A stretch of DNA of 64,000 bases, from assembly GCA_033060915.1 (NCBI GenBank), contig CM065379.1, positions 39,354,318 to 39,418,317 of the forward strand, in the 5' to 3' direction. This document shows positions 36,930 to 48,965 of this stretch, one piece after another (within the stretch, counting starts at the first letter, position 1; the number at the start of each line of letters is the position of its first letter). Both the position numbers and the translations under genes were made by a program. Origin of the DNA: Euryodendron excelsum (Eukaryota > Streptophyta > Magnoliopsida > Ericales > Pentaphylacaceae). The notes beneath the pieces are model-generated. The model was not told where the DNA came from and did not search any database. It saw nothing but the letters and a program-made list of their open reading frames with translations.

Positions 36930-37677
36930 AGATATTGAAAAGCAATAAGAAAACTAAGCTATCCTACCTAAGAAAACTCTCAAAAAGCTCTAAAAGAAGT
37001 TTTGAAAGTTTTCCCCTAAATTAGGGTTACAGAGACACTGAAATAGGTTTAGGAAACCAAGAATTAGTCAAAAATGAAAGGGCCGCCGTTCCAACGGTTG
37101 GCCCAGCCATTGGAATGGTTCCTGTAGCCTCTCTGACCGTTGGAACAATTAGTAACTTTGCCAATTTTTTTCGCTCAGTTTTAACCACTTTAGAAGCCGG
37201 TTCAGCTAACACACATTAGAGACAAAGTTGTAAATCTTGAAGTCTTCTTTCCAATTATGAAAGAATCAGCTCAATTGGATAGTGGTCTAAAAAGTTGTGA
37301 TCAATCTACCATGACAACGTCGAATTTCGATCTACTATTTGATCGCTTTGTACCCACTTTGATCATTCTTGCTTCTTTTTACTTCTATTAACTTCCATAA
37401 CCTACAAAACTCAAACAAAATATAATAAAACATATGACTAACTAAAATAACACAATATACATTGTTCTAAGTCTAACAAAGTACAAATTAAAAGTCTATA
37501 ATTACACTTTTACAGTGCAATCATACCCCCAACTTGCCTTTTGCTAGTCCCTAGCAAAATATAATCTCCATTTTTGTAGGAATTAGGAATGCATTTAGCA
37601 TATAAATCAAGCCTTTGAACCCCTAGGTTATTCCTAGTGGACGAGTATAGTCTCATGAGAGTTTCTAGTGATGGTAC
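36930..37677 (-). mobile_element. Truncated 3' end of an Athila-related element (element D)
   Basis: A partial LTR in minus orientation ends at 37,523 (LTR start TGATTGCACTG on the minus strand), followed by a reversed polypurine tract (TACCCCCAACTTG) and ~150 bp of internal 3' sequence (CTTTGAACCCCTAGGTTA) also present at 44,345-44,460. The distal ~600 bp of the LTR are missing. Its U3 carries CCGTTCCAACGG and CCGTTGGAAC words (37,085-37,150). Confidence 0.7.
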
Positions 37678-39948
37678 TGAATGCTTAAAAAACGTGTCAC
37701 AAATAACCGCCAGTGTACAACCGCAATGTAGTAATAATTACTTAGTGAAGTTCAAGGTCAATCCAGAGGAAAGAGGGTTAGCACATATAAGAAAACTTAC
37801 CTTGGTCCAAAAACCCTAAGGGAGCACTCCAATAAAATAAAAAGAAATAATTTGAAAGGGTTTGATTAATCTAAGCTAAATTTTGAAAATAAGTTTTAAT
37901 TAATAAAGAAAAGTCTTGAAACCAATTGTTCCAATCAATTGATTTACCCAAAATTCCAATGGAGGTTTTTGATAACTCAAATCATTTGTGAGTTTTTTAT
38001 TCAGAAAATTTAGCAATAAAAATAATTATTATTTAACAATCAAATATAGAATAAATCAAGTTTAGAATTATAGATGCATACTATCAACTTGTGTATAAAT
38101 ATATCGAACTAGGGTTGATGCATAAATATTTCTAAGCATAATCAAATATCTAAGTTTTCGTAAATATTTAGGGTTTGATTCTAAAAAATTAAGAAGAAGA
38201 AGATAAAAACATTAAAAACCTAATTACCTCCATTGTTCATACGAGATCTTCAATCGATCTTCACAATTGGTATCAAGATGGAATCTAGCTACTACTAGAC
38301 ATAATAGATAAGTAAAGCTATATGTAAATTTATTGAAAGACTGAGAATTTGATTGCAGGGATTGAAAAACTATGGAAAACTGTTGAATCTAATTACAAGA
38401 ATTGAAAAACTATAAATCTGATTACAGGACTTGAGCAAAAACTATGAAAAAGTTATAAAGTTCTATTCTAATCTACTCCTAAAGCTCTCAAAGAAAACCT
38501 AAAACTAGTGAAAGAAAAAACTCTTTGAAACAGGTTACAAACACAACTTATATAGGAGGCAGAAAAATAAGAAACCTCGTGAACCATTCGAACGACTTCG
38601 AACGGGGTTGATCATCGTTCGAACGCCTTTGCTCACCATTCGAACGGGCTTCTAATGGTCTTTTATGCTCTGTGAATCTCTCAAACGAGCTTCAGACATG
38701 GTCTTGACGTGACTCCGTTTGACACATTGTTCGAACGCTCCTGTGCACCTTTTGAATTCTATGCTCCACCGTTCGAATGGCTAATGTCATGCGTTCAAAT
38801 GCCTTATCCAAACATTTGAACGGTTATTACTCTTTTCAACCAATTTCGCCATTTTTAGTATGGAATTCCTGTTTCAAGTAAAATAAACTAAGTTAGCATG
38901 AATTAGGATTAAAACTAAACAATTAATCCTACTCTAAGTCTAACAAGGAACTAATTAAGGCATATAGATTGCATTTTTGGAGTACAATCATACCCCCAAC
39001 CAACCTTTTGCTAGTTCCTAGCAAAATATTAAAACTAAAAGATATATCAATTTTCATGGGAGTCACGAGTGCATTTAGCAAATGTAGCAAGTCTTTAAAC
39101 CCCAAGGTTATCTCTAGTAGAAGAGTGGTGTCTTGTGAGGGTTTGTAGTAATGATACCCACAAACATCTATTCATATCATGTGAAAGATAGTAGAAATAA
39201 ATGAAATATACATAACTCTATTCAAGAAAATTCTCAATCCACCCTAAATTGTGAATTATGCAAGGTAAAGGCATGAAGCATTTAAAAAAGAATCATATAA
39301 GTGTGTACTAGCAATGACATTAAACTCAACTGTCTCAAAATCATGAAATTATATCCTTTATGCTTTGATTCAAAATCTCACTAGCCATATACTCATCAAA
39401 AACCATGAAACACATGGGTGTCTCAATGGAAAGCTCATCAATAGAGTAAATGTCAATGAAATATCAAAAGAGCAATTTTAATATCAAAAACCGTACATAT
39501 GTAAGTATATCAATGTGGCATAGCTTCATAAAAAAATATTCATGGTTTAAGCATTAACTAGAGAATTGACATGTAATGAGTTATACTCAAAAAAATTAAC
39601 AACTTATATAAATTCTGGATAAACTAAGGTCATGTGAAAGAAGTCATGAATGAGGAGAAAGAAAGAGATAATAAAACTTAACACATGTATTGTGCACTAC
39701 ATGTAATGGTTAATAAGCATACAATTCTAATTTCTTAACTTTTTAACAAGATTGTTCTTTTTTTCTTTTTCTTCTTTCAGTTATTTTTTTTTTTTTTCGC
39801 CTTCCTTTTGTGTATGTATTTTTTTTTCTTTAGTTTTCAACTCCATACATCCTTTGCATTTCCAAGCTCTCATAAGTAATGACATCAAATTCTTCATCAT
39901 GGGAAGTACTTTAACATTGGTATACTTTTTCAAAGATCATATGGATAT
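37678..39948 (-). mobile_element. 3' LTR and internal 3' region of an Athila-related element (element E)
   Basis: LTR 37,678-38,990 (1,313 bp), related to 17,900-19,167 and 41,488-42,787. The polypurine tract complement (TACCCCCAACC) is at 38,991, then ~950 bp of untranslated internal sequence with a purine-rich (minus-strand) tract near 39,750-39,850. A TATA-like site on the minus strand lies near 38,545 (CCTATATAAG). CGTTCGAACG words occur at 38,585-38,830. Inserted into element D; no coding part remains. The right side is cut by the long LTR at 39,949. Confidence 0.75.
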
Positions 39949-42900
39949 TGTAAGCACCCCATGTTTGCCCACTTGGCAATCTCCAGACTGATCAGACTCA
40001 CATTCAAATAGATACAGACACATTCAAGTCTAAACCAGTTTTTCAAACTCAATCTAGTCAATCAATCGCTTCGTTGGCTCGCCAGGCTCAATAGAGGCAA
40101 AATAACCGAAATGCCTTATGGCATTGCTCAGTCCAATTCCAATTGGCACGTCTTTCTAAGGATGGTAAGTCCACATTTCAACTTCAATTCTAGTTTCAAT
40201 TCCAATCTAGACCAATCAAGCTTAATCTGGCACATCTTTCGAGAAAGTTAATCCCTCAGACGGTAAGTCCATCCAATCCGGCATGTTAATCAAGAAAACT
40301 CCTAAGAATGGTAAGTCCCTTCAAACCTATCGACCGGGATGAAACCCAAGTCCCCGATATGGTAGAACGATTCACTTCTAGCCCCTGTTAGTCTACCAAT
40401 GTAGAATGTCCATTATTCGACATGTCGATCGAGAAAGTACCTAAGGCCTTGAGATGATAAGACTATCTAGTAGCTTCCTGAGATCAAGTAATCTATGGAA
40501 TGAACGCACACTGTCAGAGTGAGGGAAACACTCGCAAACAGGTCGACATTGGGAATTACTAACAAAATCCCTATGTCACGGGACTGAACACCCCTCTTGG
40601 CTATGACACGTTTACCGAAAGGCATGATACCTTTAGAAACCAACTCATCACACACCGTCAAAGTAACAAAAACACTTAAAATCTAGGTCAACACCAGTGC
40701 CTGTTAGCCTACTCCAGTGAAAAATGACCAAATTACCCCTTGAGCCCTTTCAGCACACTTCTCAATAAAGTACTTAAATTGTCAAAGCGATAAGTCCACC
40801 CTTCTAAGATTGTCCCAAAGACAATCTGGCACGTTCAAGTGCCTTCCAATCGATTTTGGATCAATTCTAAGACCATCCGGTCACCATTTTGCCCATAAGC
40901 ATCTGATTGCCTTTGATAACCACACCGGCTCTGGGTATCAAATCGGTAACCTTCTAAGGATGCTTTAAATAGTATTCTCAACCTTCCAAATACCTTTTTC
41001 AGATCATTTTGAATCTATTCCGGTAAGCCTAATGCAAAATGACCATTTTGCCCCTAGTGGGCCGGTCGCATTTTCCAACCACATTGACTCTAGGTATCAA
41101 ATTCGCAATTCCCTTTGGAATACTCTCGATAGTATTTCCAACCTTCAAGTCTCCTCACGGGTCACTCCGGGTCCATTTTGGTATTTTTTCGGTTTAATTG
41201 ACCGTTTTGTCCCTGATGGTTTGGTCACCCTTTTTAACTATCTCGGCACTATTTCTCAAGCCTATTATCTCTCGGACACTCTTTCGAGGGTTCTTGTTTA
41301 TCCCTAACCTTTTGGATCATTCCCGGACCTTCCGGAATCACTCCTAGTAGATTCAAGCCAAAAATTGCATGGTAGTCACTAAAATAGGCACCTAAATCTT
41401 TTGCCTTGAGTCCCAAGGTCAAAAGATACGTTTCTTGTCACCTTAAAATTTTTTTAAATGGTTGACGCCACTAGTAGTGGCACCAAGTGATTGCGCTCCA
41501 AAAGTGCAATTATAAGACTTTAACTTGTACTTTGTTACCCTTAGTTTATGATTATATATACCTCTTTAGTTATATCCTAATACTAATTAAGTCTATTTTG
41601 ATTTCTATAAGAAATAGAGCTAAAAAGGTGCCTAGAAGTTAGCCACTGAAGTCACCGTTCGGATGCCGTTTGGACGATGGATGGAGATTCAGAGAGTTGT
41701 TTTAGTCACTACAGTGATCATCTGAACGCCATTCAAACGTTGGAACAATGGTCGTTCCGATGTTAAAAAATGTCTTATTTTGGTCGTTCTGATGACGAAC
41801 GAAGGATTTCTCAAGATTTACTATTTCATTGTTCGAACGTTGAAAAATGCATTGTTTTGGTCGTTCGAACGACAACTCAGCACATCTTCGATTTTTTTTG
41901 TTTCCTTGTTGGTTTAGGATTCCAGACTTTATTATATATACTTGTAACTAAACCCTAAAAAGGAGATGACATTTTTCTAGGTTTTAGGAGTAGGAGTAGG
42001 GTTAGAATAGTTAGGTTTTCACTTCTTGTAATTAATTACATTTTTTTTCAATTCAATTTATTACTTTCTAGATTTAATTCAAGATTTCTATCATTTTTTC
42101 GCATGAAGATAAAGATTTTCAGTACTTATTCAATTACTTCAAGTTTTCATAGATGGAGATGAGTAGCTAAATATTTTCATCTTGAGATTAATTGTGAAGA
42201 TCAATTGAAGATCTTGGATGAACAAAGGAGGTACAATTTTGGGTTTCAAAGTTAAATTTTTGTTTCTTCTTTCTTCTTCTTCTTCATTCTAGAAACCTTC
42301 AAAAACCTGAACGTTTGATTATGTTCGGTAACGTTTATGTGTGAATCTATATTTAGTATATGCATTGCACAAATCGATGGTACTCGTCCTTGATTCTAAC
42401 AATCTGATTTATTCTAGAAGTTAAAGTTTTCAAGAACACTTGATTTTATCGCTAAATCTTCTGAATTTGAGACTTGCGACGTAGTCGAATGATTTGAGTT
42501 CTTAAATTATCTCCTTCGGAATTCTAAGAGACGCAATTTGTTGGATTGATTGATCCCAGGACTTTTTCTTTATTTCTTAGTTTAAATTAGATAACAAATC
42601 TTTTCTCAACCTAAAATTAGATTTTTTTTGTTTATTGGAGTGTTTTTCCTAAGATTTTTTATCCTGCAAGTTTTCCTATTTACATAAACTATCTTCCTTG
42701 TGGGATCGATCTCATACTTACGAGAAATTATTACTACATCGTAGCTGTGCACTTGCGGTTAAGTATCACCCTTTTAGGGAGCAATCACCAAGCCAATAAA
42801 TGGCATAGCGCCACTAGGAGTGGCGCCAAGGTTAAATTTTCACTGGTGCCACTACAACAGACGTCAGTTCCTGTTTCAATTGCTTATAAATACAAACCAT

Positions 42901-43462
42901 CCCCTGCATAAAAAAAGGTCTGCAAACTCAATCCAAAAACTCTGTCTCTCTGAAAACAAAGCTCAAAATCTCTCCAAACCCTAATTCTCTCAAGCCTCTT
43001 CAAGCCCTAGCCTCCATACACTCAAACTCTAGCCTCTACACATTTTATACACTCAAACACAAGCCTCCAAGCATCCATTGAAGATCCAGTGTTGCATCTT
43101 CAAAGCTCTCAAAGTTCAAGTCAAGTAAAGCAAATAAAGTAATCAAAGCAAGAAGAATACGAGTTTGGTTTTCTATTTACTTTTATGTAATCTCCCTCCC
43201 TCTTCTCTCTCCTAACCCACTTGGGTTTTTTTCTATTTTAATCCCTATCTTTTACCTCCTCTTCTTACATACTTGAAACAAGGGACTCCCCTATTCATGC
43301 CTAGGCCGGACTGTTGAATGGCACCGTGCTGGGGGCTTTCTTCTAGTTTAACCTTAGATGGTATAGGTTCTGCCTCCTTGATTATGTGGTGAAGTCTAAC
43401 CTGATATGTTCACATCCTTATTGCATTGTGGTTATCATGTTCATACATTGCATTCAAAATGA
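39949..43462 (+). mobile_element. Truncated copy of the long LTR
   Basis: Starts TGTAAGCACCCC and follows the sister copies through the TATA box (42,885-42,892) and the leader to about GCATTCAAAAT at 43,460, then stops abruptly. The ~3 kb low-complexity 3' part is missing. It carries the solo LTR 41,488-42,787. The left flank 39,944-39,948 is GATAT and GATAT recurs just after the break; this may be chance. The 40,000-41,400 part shows repeated GGTAAGTCC and CGAGAAAGT phrases. Confidence 0.8.
41488..42787 (+). mobile_element. Solo LTR, TGATTG...CAATCA family
   Basis: 1,300 bp with perfect CCAAG duplications (41,483-41,487, 42,788-42,792). Its two ends form an unusually long imperfect inverted repeat: TGATTGCGCTCCAAAAG at the left, CTTTTAGGGAGCAATCA at the right. 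CGTTCGAACG-like words are present (41,655-41,880), then TATA-like TTATATATAC near 41,930. Inserted in the long LTR near a GCGCCACTAGTAGTGGC-like palindrome. Confidence 0.92.
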
Positions 43463-44497
43463 ATGGGGAGGATATTCAATTTCAAGAATATAGAAGCCCT
43501 TGGAAATGAATGGACTAAGACATGGTGTTTTTGTGTGAAATAAGGAGGAAATTCTTAGAAAATATGTGCATACCCCATCTATTTAGAATAAAGAAAAGAA
43601 AGAAGGGAAGAAAAAAAGGGGTGAGAAATGCATGCAAAAGTTATGGGGTGATATGAAGGGTGAGTAGCAACCTTAATTGTGAGTAGCAACCTTAATTAAG
43701 GCAAAGAAATGTAAATGTAAAAAGTAAAGTTTGGGAATTAAGGAAGAAAAGCCTTATAGATTATCATATATTTTTATCACACTTATGATGTTCTCAGCAT
43801 ACATTCTTTTGTCCTTACTTGCCTCTCTTGTAGCCTTCATTAGCTAACCCTTTAGAAAGCTCTAACTGATCCATGACATGATTTTCATTGAGATCTCAAT
43901 TGAATGTAAGCCATTTCTCATTGATTATGAATAGTGATGTTAAAGCTATGAGCATTCCTTCATGAAGTCATGCCAAGGTTGATACACTTATGTTTAGTTC
44001 GTTCTTTGTTATTGTGAAATGCTCTTTTGTATGTCTATTAAATTTACTCCACTTAATAGCATTCCGATGAGAGAAACTTTGTGCTGATTTTGTTGTTGAG
44101 TGTATGACCTGTAAGTATTTGAATCAAGGCTCCAAGGGTGTGTTTGTGTAAACTCAATTGGATCACATTGTATGGTTTAGCACACACACACGTGAACTTT
44201 GTTTTAATGTTTTCATTGATATATTCTTGCTTATGTTGAGATTAGAGGTGAAGTGTTGAGAGTGTGGTAATCTATATCCATGCACCTCTTTGGTTGATGA
44301 TCATGGCTCAATGTTTGTGGATGTCGTCACTGAAAACCTTCACGAGACACCACTCGTCCACTAGGGATAACTTAGGGGTTCAAAGGCTTGTTGCATTGGC
44401 TAAATGCAACCAGGTATTCCCTGAAAGTGGAGATTATATTTTGTTACTTTAGTTTAAGTATTTTGATAGGGACTAGCAAAGTTTAATTTGGGGGTTG
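43463..44497 (+). mobile_element. Internal 3' region of an Athila-related element (element F)
   Basis: Untranslated sequence with a purine-rich tract (43,570-43,640), the conserved phrase GAGTGTATGACCTG (44,097), ATAACTTAGGGGTTCAAAGG (44,367) and the polypurine tract TTTGGGGG before the LTR at 44,498. It matches 8,484-10,103 in organisation and 38,991-39,948 in reverse. No gag or pol is left. Confidence 0.7.
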
Positions 44498-45711
44498 TGA
44501 TTACACTTTAAAAGTGTAATCTAAGCCCTTGATGTTTGGCTTTGTTAGTGTTACGTTCTTTACAAATAAGCTCTTTTTACATTATATTTTTATGTTGTTA
44601 AGTTTTGTTGCTTTTTGTAGGTTATCCAGCTAAGAATGCCAAGGAGGGGGCATAAATGGAAAGTGTGTCAAAATGCATTAAAGTTAGGATGAAGGATTTC
44701 AGCGTTCTGACGCTCAAAGAGTTCATAGCTGAAGAGAATAGCCCAACATCAGGCCGCTCCTTATTTCTGTCCTGACGATCAAAGAGCTTGTTTGACCTCA
44801 AAATGACCTAGCGTCAGGACACTTCATTCAACCATCCTAATGCTTAGAAGGAATGAAGCTCAAAAAGGAAAAGGTTAGCATCATGAGGTTCCATTTCACC
44901 GTCCTGACGATCAAAAGCATAAAGCCCAGGCAATTTACATTAGCGTCAGGATGCTACTTTTTTCGTCCTAATGATGGGTTTTGTAACAAAATTATACATG
45001 CATTGTTGTATCTATAATTTGAGTTGATTCTCACTTAGAACTCTTGGGATTATAATTATGGTCAATGAACTTGTGATTTTCTCTCAAGGAACTACAATTC
45101 CTTATTGAATCTAACTCCAATTATAGAAGAAATCAAGGTTTTCATAGGTATATCTTCCGAATCAAGGTTACATGGAAGGGATCCTTGACTTGAGTCAAAT
45201 TGGACTCTCTACAAATTCTATTGCATGAATTGATGAGTTGAATCAATTGTATCCAATTCCTTTTTATCTCGATTTGAATTTCTTGTTGTTTGCATGGATT
45301 GAATCTACTTCAATTAGGTTGAATTGATTTCTTCTCCAATTTCACTTTCTAGTAGTTAATGTTCATGAAGTATTGATTGATTAGCTGTTAATTCATAGTG
45401 TTCTAAGTGGTAGAATTGAGTTACTTTAATTATGTTAGTTTAATGTTAATTGTCATCAACTTTCCACGTCGATTGCTTAGAATAGTTCACCAACCAATTC
45501 AAAACTCCCAAAAGATTTTCGGTCTTATTTTGGTTACTTTATGATCGATTTTTCCCTATTTTGCAATTGAATTTAATTGTGCTCTAATTTGTTTTTGCTT
45601 TGTACTTAAAACTATATTAGTGTAGAGCCTTTAGGAGAATGATAATCGGTCATTGCCAGTACAACTACAGCACAGCCACTTGCTCTTAAGTGCACATTTG
45701 AAAGTGAATCA
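44498..45711 (+). repeat. 3' LTR of element F
   Basis: 1,214 bp, TGATTACAC to GTGAATCA. The first bases form a perfect inverted repeat (GATTACACTTT, one A, AAAGTGTAATC). U3 has CGTCCTGACG and its complement form AGCGTCAGGAC several times (44,700-44,970). Confidence 0.8.
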
Positions 45712-46378
45712 ATGGCCAAATGATTACTACGGGTGAATGTTTATTATTTTTTAAACGAAAGTCAACAGAAGGTTGACTTTGTAACAAGTTAAAAGTGCAA
45801 GAACTTAACTATTACAAACAAAAATAAAGATCTAAACATAAGAATTAATGTAAGGTACAAAATTATAGAGTATAATTTGCCCAACAAGAAAAAATTAGTG
45901 CAAAGGGGGTGACACCACACTCTAGGGATGGCAATGGACTGGGAGCAAGTGGAGGTCTGTTTGGGGAGGGGATGGAGGATACAAAATGAGAATGGAGTCA
46001 AAATGAAAATTCATGCGGAGATAGAGATGGAGACGGAGATGGACTAAGTTTTTCTCCCGCCCTACCCCACCTTGCTCTACACTGCTTCCCCCGCTTTAAG
46101 ATTTTTTTTTAATTTTTTTATATAGGCCGCTTTTACTGAAAAATCTATAACATTGAAATTGTAATGAATGATCAAAATATATTCAAATAAGTGAATATTA
46201 ATTTCTTCCCACGCTTTGGAGATTTCCTGTAAGTTAAGGTAGAATCACAGACTCGTGACATAAGCATAAAATATATCGGAGATGATGTTTGGGATTTGAA
46301 AAAAATGTAGAGTTCCACTATATTAAATAACTCAGTTCAGATGTTAAAATGTATTAAAAAAAACAATTAAATTGTTCT

Positions 46379-46410
<32 letters not shown>

Positions 46411-46799
46411 TACACCTTAAGCTGATGCTAGATAGAAGCTAATTTTACTTTTCATTTAGAAATTTGATCTTCCATCCTAGTATATATCTCATGCTTAAAC
46501 TTAAAAATATGTACAAAAAAATAAATAAATAATTGTATCGATAAGTAAAATTTTGAGTTTTGAGTTTTGAGTTTTGATACATTCAAAACAAAATTCAGAC
46601 TCTACCCCATTCAAATACCCTCAGACATGTACCACTGGATTTGGTTTAATATATTCATATTTTTGTAGGATAAAAAAGAAAGTGATAACCCATAGGTTGA
46701 TGTCCTATGGCCCAACATTTTTCAATGTCCTCAGGTGTCCATATGAAGCACTCTTTCTTATATCATATGCCCAGTTATATGATATTATCTTTATTGTTA
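45712..46799. other. Intergenic segment with simple repeats
   Basis: No gene. It holds a GA-rich stretch with GATGGAGACGGAGATGG (46,025-46,045), typical of plant minisatellite-like inserts, a TA microsatellite (46,379-46,402), and GAGTTTT repeated at 46,553-46,576. The right end leads into PR-10 flanking block P2. Confidence 0.5.
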
Positions 46800-47795
46800 C
46801 TATTTTGCCCATGCTCCTGTTGTCTAAAAAAATTCATTGGTAAATTCACTAGATTTCTCTTTCTTGACGCAAAGTATGATATAATTTGAGGAACTCTTAT
46901 TATATTAGGATAATTTTGTTGTCCTGAGGTTACTCAACTTAAGAAAATCGCTTAGCATGTCTACCAAGGGATCCCTAGCTATAAAAACCTTGCAAAGATA
47001 CGTCTTATTTTTCTTAATTTCATTTTTTCTCCAGCATTAACAACCATGCAAAATTTGATTGTTCCATTCATTGATTATTTTGTGTGTGTGCGGACATTAA
47101 CACATGACAAGATCAATCAAACCATGATTCTGAAAGATTGAACCAACTTGTTAAGTTGCCAGCCAACTTGGTTGGAAAAAGCTCTTGGTATGACTTGGAA
47201 TCAAATTCTGCCTTCATCTAGGTTGGAGGATCATGGAAAAAAGTCCAATCAGTTTTTTTTTTAATTTCTTCTTTTGTACGTTATTGATGTATTCGTATGG
47301 AAGTTTATTAAAAACTCAAATTTTCCTAATCTAAAAAAATAATTCAATATTATTGACTCTCAGTATGGAAAGTTGGTACATCAATAACTTTATTTTACTT
47401 AGCTAATATTAGTTATTATCTTTACCATAATGACTGTAATTTATTTTGTGTGCATTTCAAATTAAAAGTTCAAAACATTGAAAGTTTTTATTGCAAATTG
47501 TGATTAGCTTTTCAAATTTCAATTGAGATTTAAGAGTGATGAAAAGCTGTAGATCAGAGCTCTACAGAAGTTTAATCAACATTAAACAATTAAAAGGTTT
47601 TTCAAAACAATTTCTACTTATGTTTCTATTACTTCTGTCATTTATGGTTCATGTTCACGTGCATAGATTATTATTTTTTTTTTTTTTTTGCAACTTTGCT
47701 CTTGTAATTAATTTTTTATGTGTTAGAACCATAACTACTGTCACTAATTATTATGAATTTACTCGCCACAGAGTTCAAGGAGAATTATTTCAATA
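46800..47795. repeat. PR-10 flanking block, copy P2 (no gene)
   Basis: Matches 26,324-27,344 joined to 31,852-32,340, without the CACTA insertion. Phrases: CCCATGCTCCTG, GCTTAGCATGTCTACCA, CTCTTGGTATGACTTGGA, GTTCAAGGAGAATTATT. No PR-10 exon is found here. Confidence 0.7.
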
Positions 47796-48111
47796 AAAAG
47801 GCCTGGGAGCATGGATTAGCCTATAGTGATTAATTAACCTAAGTATAATTGGAGTAAATCGCCAATTTTTTATGAAGAACCTCTTTGTGAAAGAAACCAA
47901 AAAGGTGGAATAAATTCTCTAACATGTTAGATAGAACTAGGATTGAAAAAGGTATAGATATGCATCCAGATTTTTTTGAATGCTTTCAAGCCCACCACCA
48001 TTTTGAAGATCTTTTTTATTTTGTGGGATTCTAGTTTTCTACTTCATGCTTTATCGAGAAGATAATCATGAATTATTTTATTTTAACTCAATGGGCGGAT
48101 TGAATTATTTT
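47796..48111. other. Unique spacer between two flanking-block copies
   Basis: AT-rich DNA with no match elsewhere in the window and no gene seen. Confidence 0.5.
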
Positions 48112-48965
48112 TTTCCAAAGCTCTTGGCATGACTTGGATTCAAATTCTGCCTTCTTCTAGATTGGAGGATCATGGGAAAAGGTCCAACCAGGTTTTTTTT
48201 TTTTTCCATTTTTTCTTTTCTATGTTATTGATATAGTCACATGAAAGTTTAGAACATTAAAAACTCTAATTTTCCTAACTAAAAAAAGATTCAATGTGAG
48301 TGACTCTCAGTATGGAAGCTTGGTACATCAATAACTCTATTTTTCTCAATTATTGTTAGTTATTATCTTTACTGTAACAACTATAATTTCAATTCTTTGA
48401 GCATTTTCAAATTAAGAACTCAAAACATCGCAAGTTTTTATTACAAAATGTTTAACCTTTCAAATTTAGACTAGGATTGAAGAGTAATAATAATGTCTAA
48501 GGAAAACGATAGAAAAGAACAAACATAAGTGTCAAAATTATGAGTTATATGAAAAGCTGTGTATCAGAGGTCTACAGAAGATTATCAACATTAGACAATT
48601 AAAAGATTGTCAAAACTATTTCTTTAAATCAGATTTCTATTACGTCTATCATTTATGGTTCATGCTCACGTGCATAGTTTTTTTTTTTTTTTTTTTTTTT
48701 TTCCAGCTATGCTTCTTGCAATTAATTTTGTTTATGTTAGAACCATGTATAACTGATGACATCAATTATTCTGAAGTTGCTCACCAAAGAATTCAAGGAG
48801 AACTATTTTCCACCAATTCTTAAATTGCCCATTCCTTGAGAATCCTGGCTCTGCCACTATGTAGTATGTTATTGAGAACCATATTCATTTAAAATTGTCA
48901 GAGATTGAGCTACCCATCCACCATTTTAGACTTTGTAAATCCACACATACAACAATATTATTGTT
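48112..48965. repeat. PR-10 flanking block, copy P3 (no gene)
   Basis: Repeats 47,180-47,790 in the same orientation about 935 bp later (CTCTTGGCATGACTTGGATTC, AGTATGGAAGCTTGGTACATC, TTCAAGGAGAACTATT), and continues into the segment matching 32,290-32,430 (TCCTGGCTCTGCCAC). T runs near 48,680-48,702 are slippage-prone. Confidence 0.7.
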
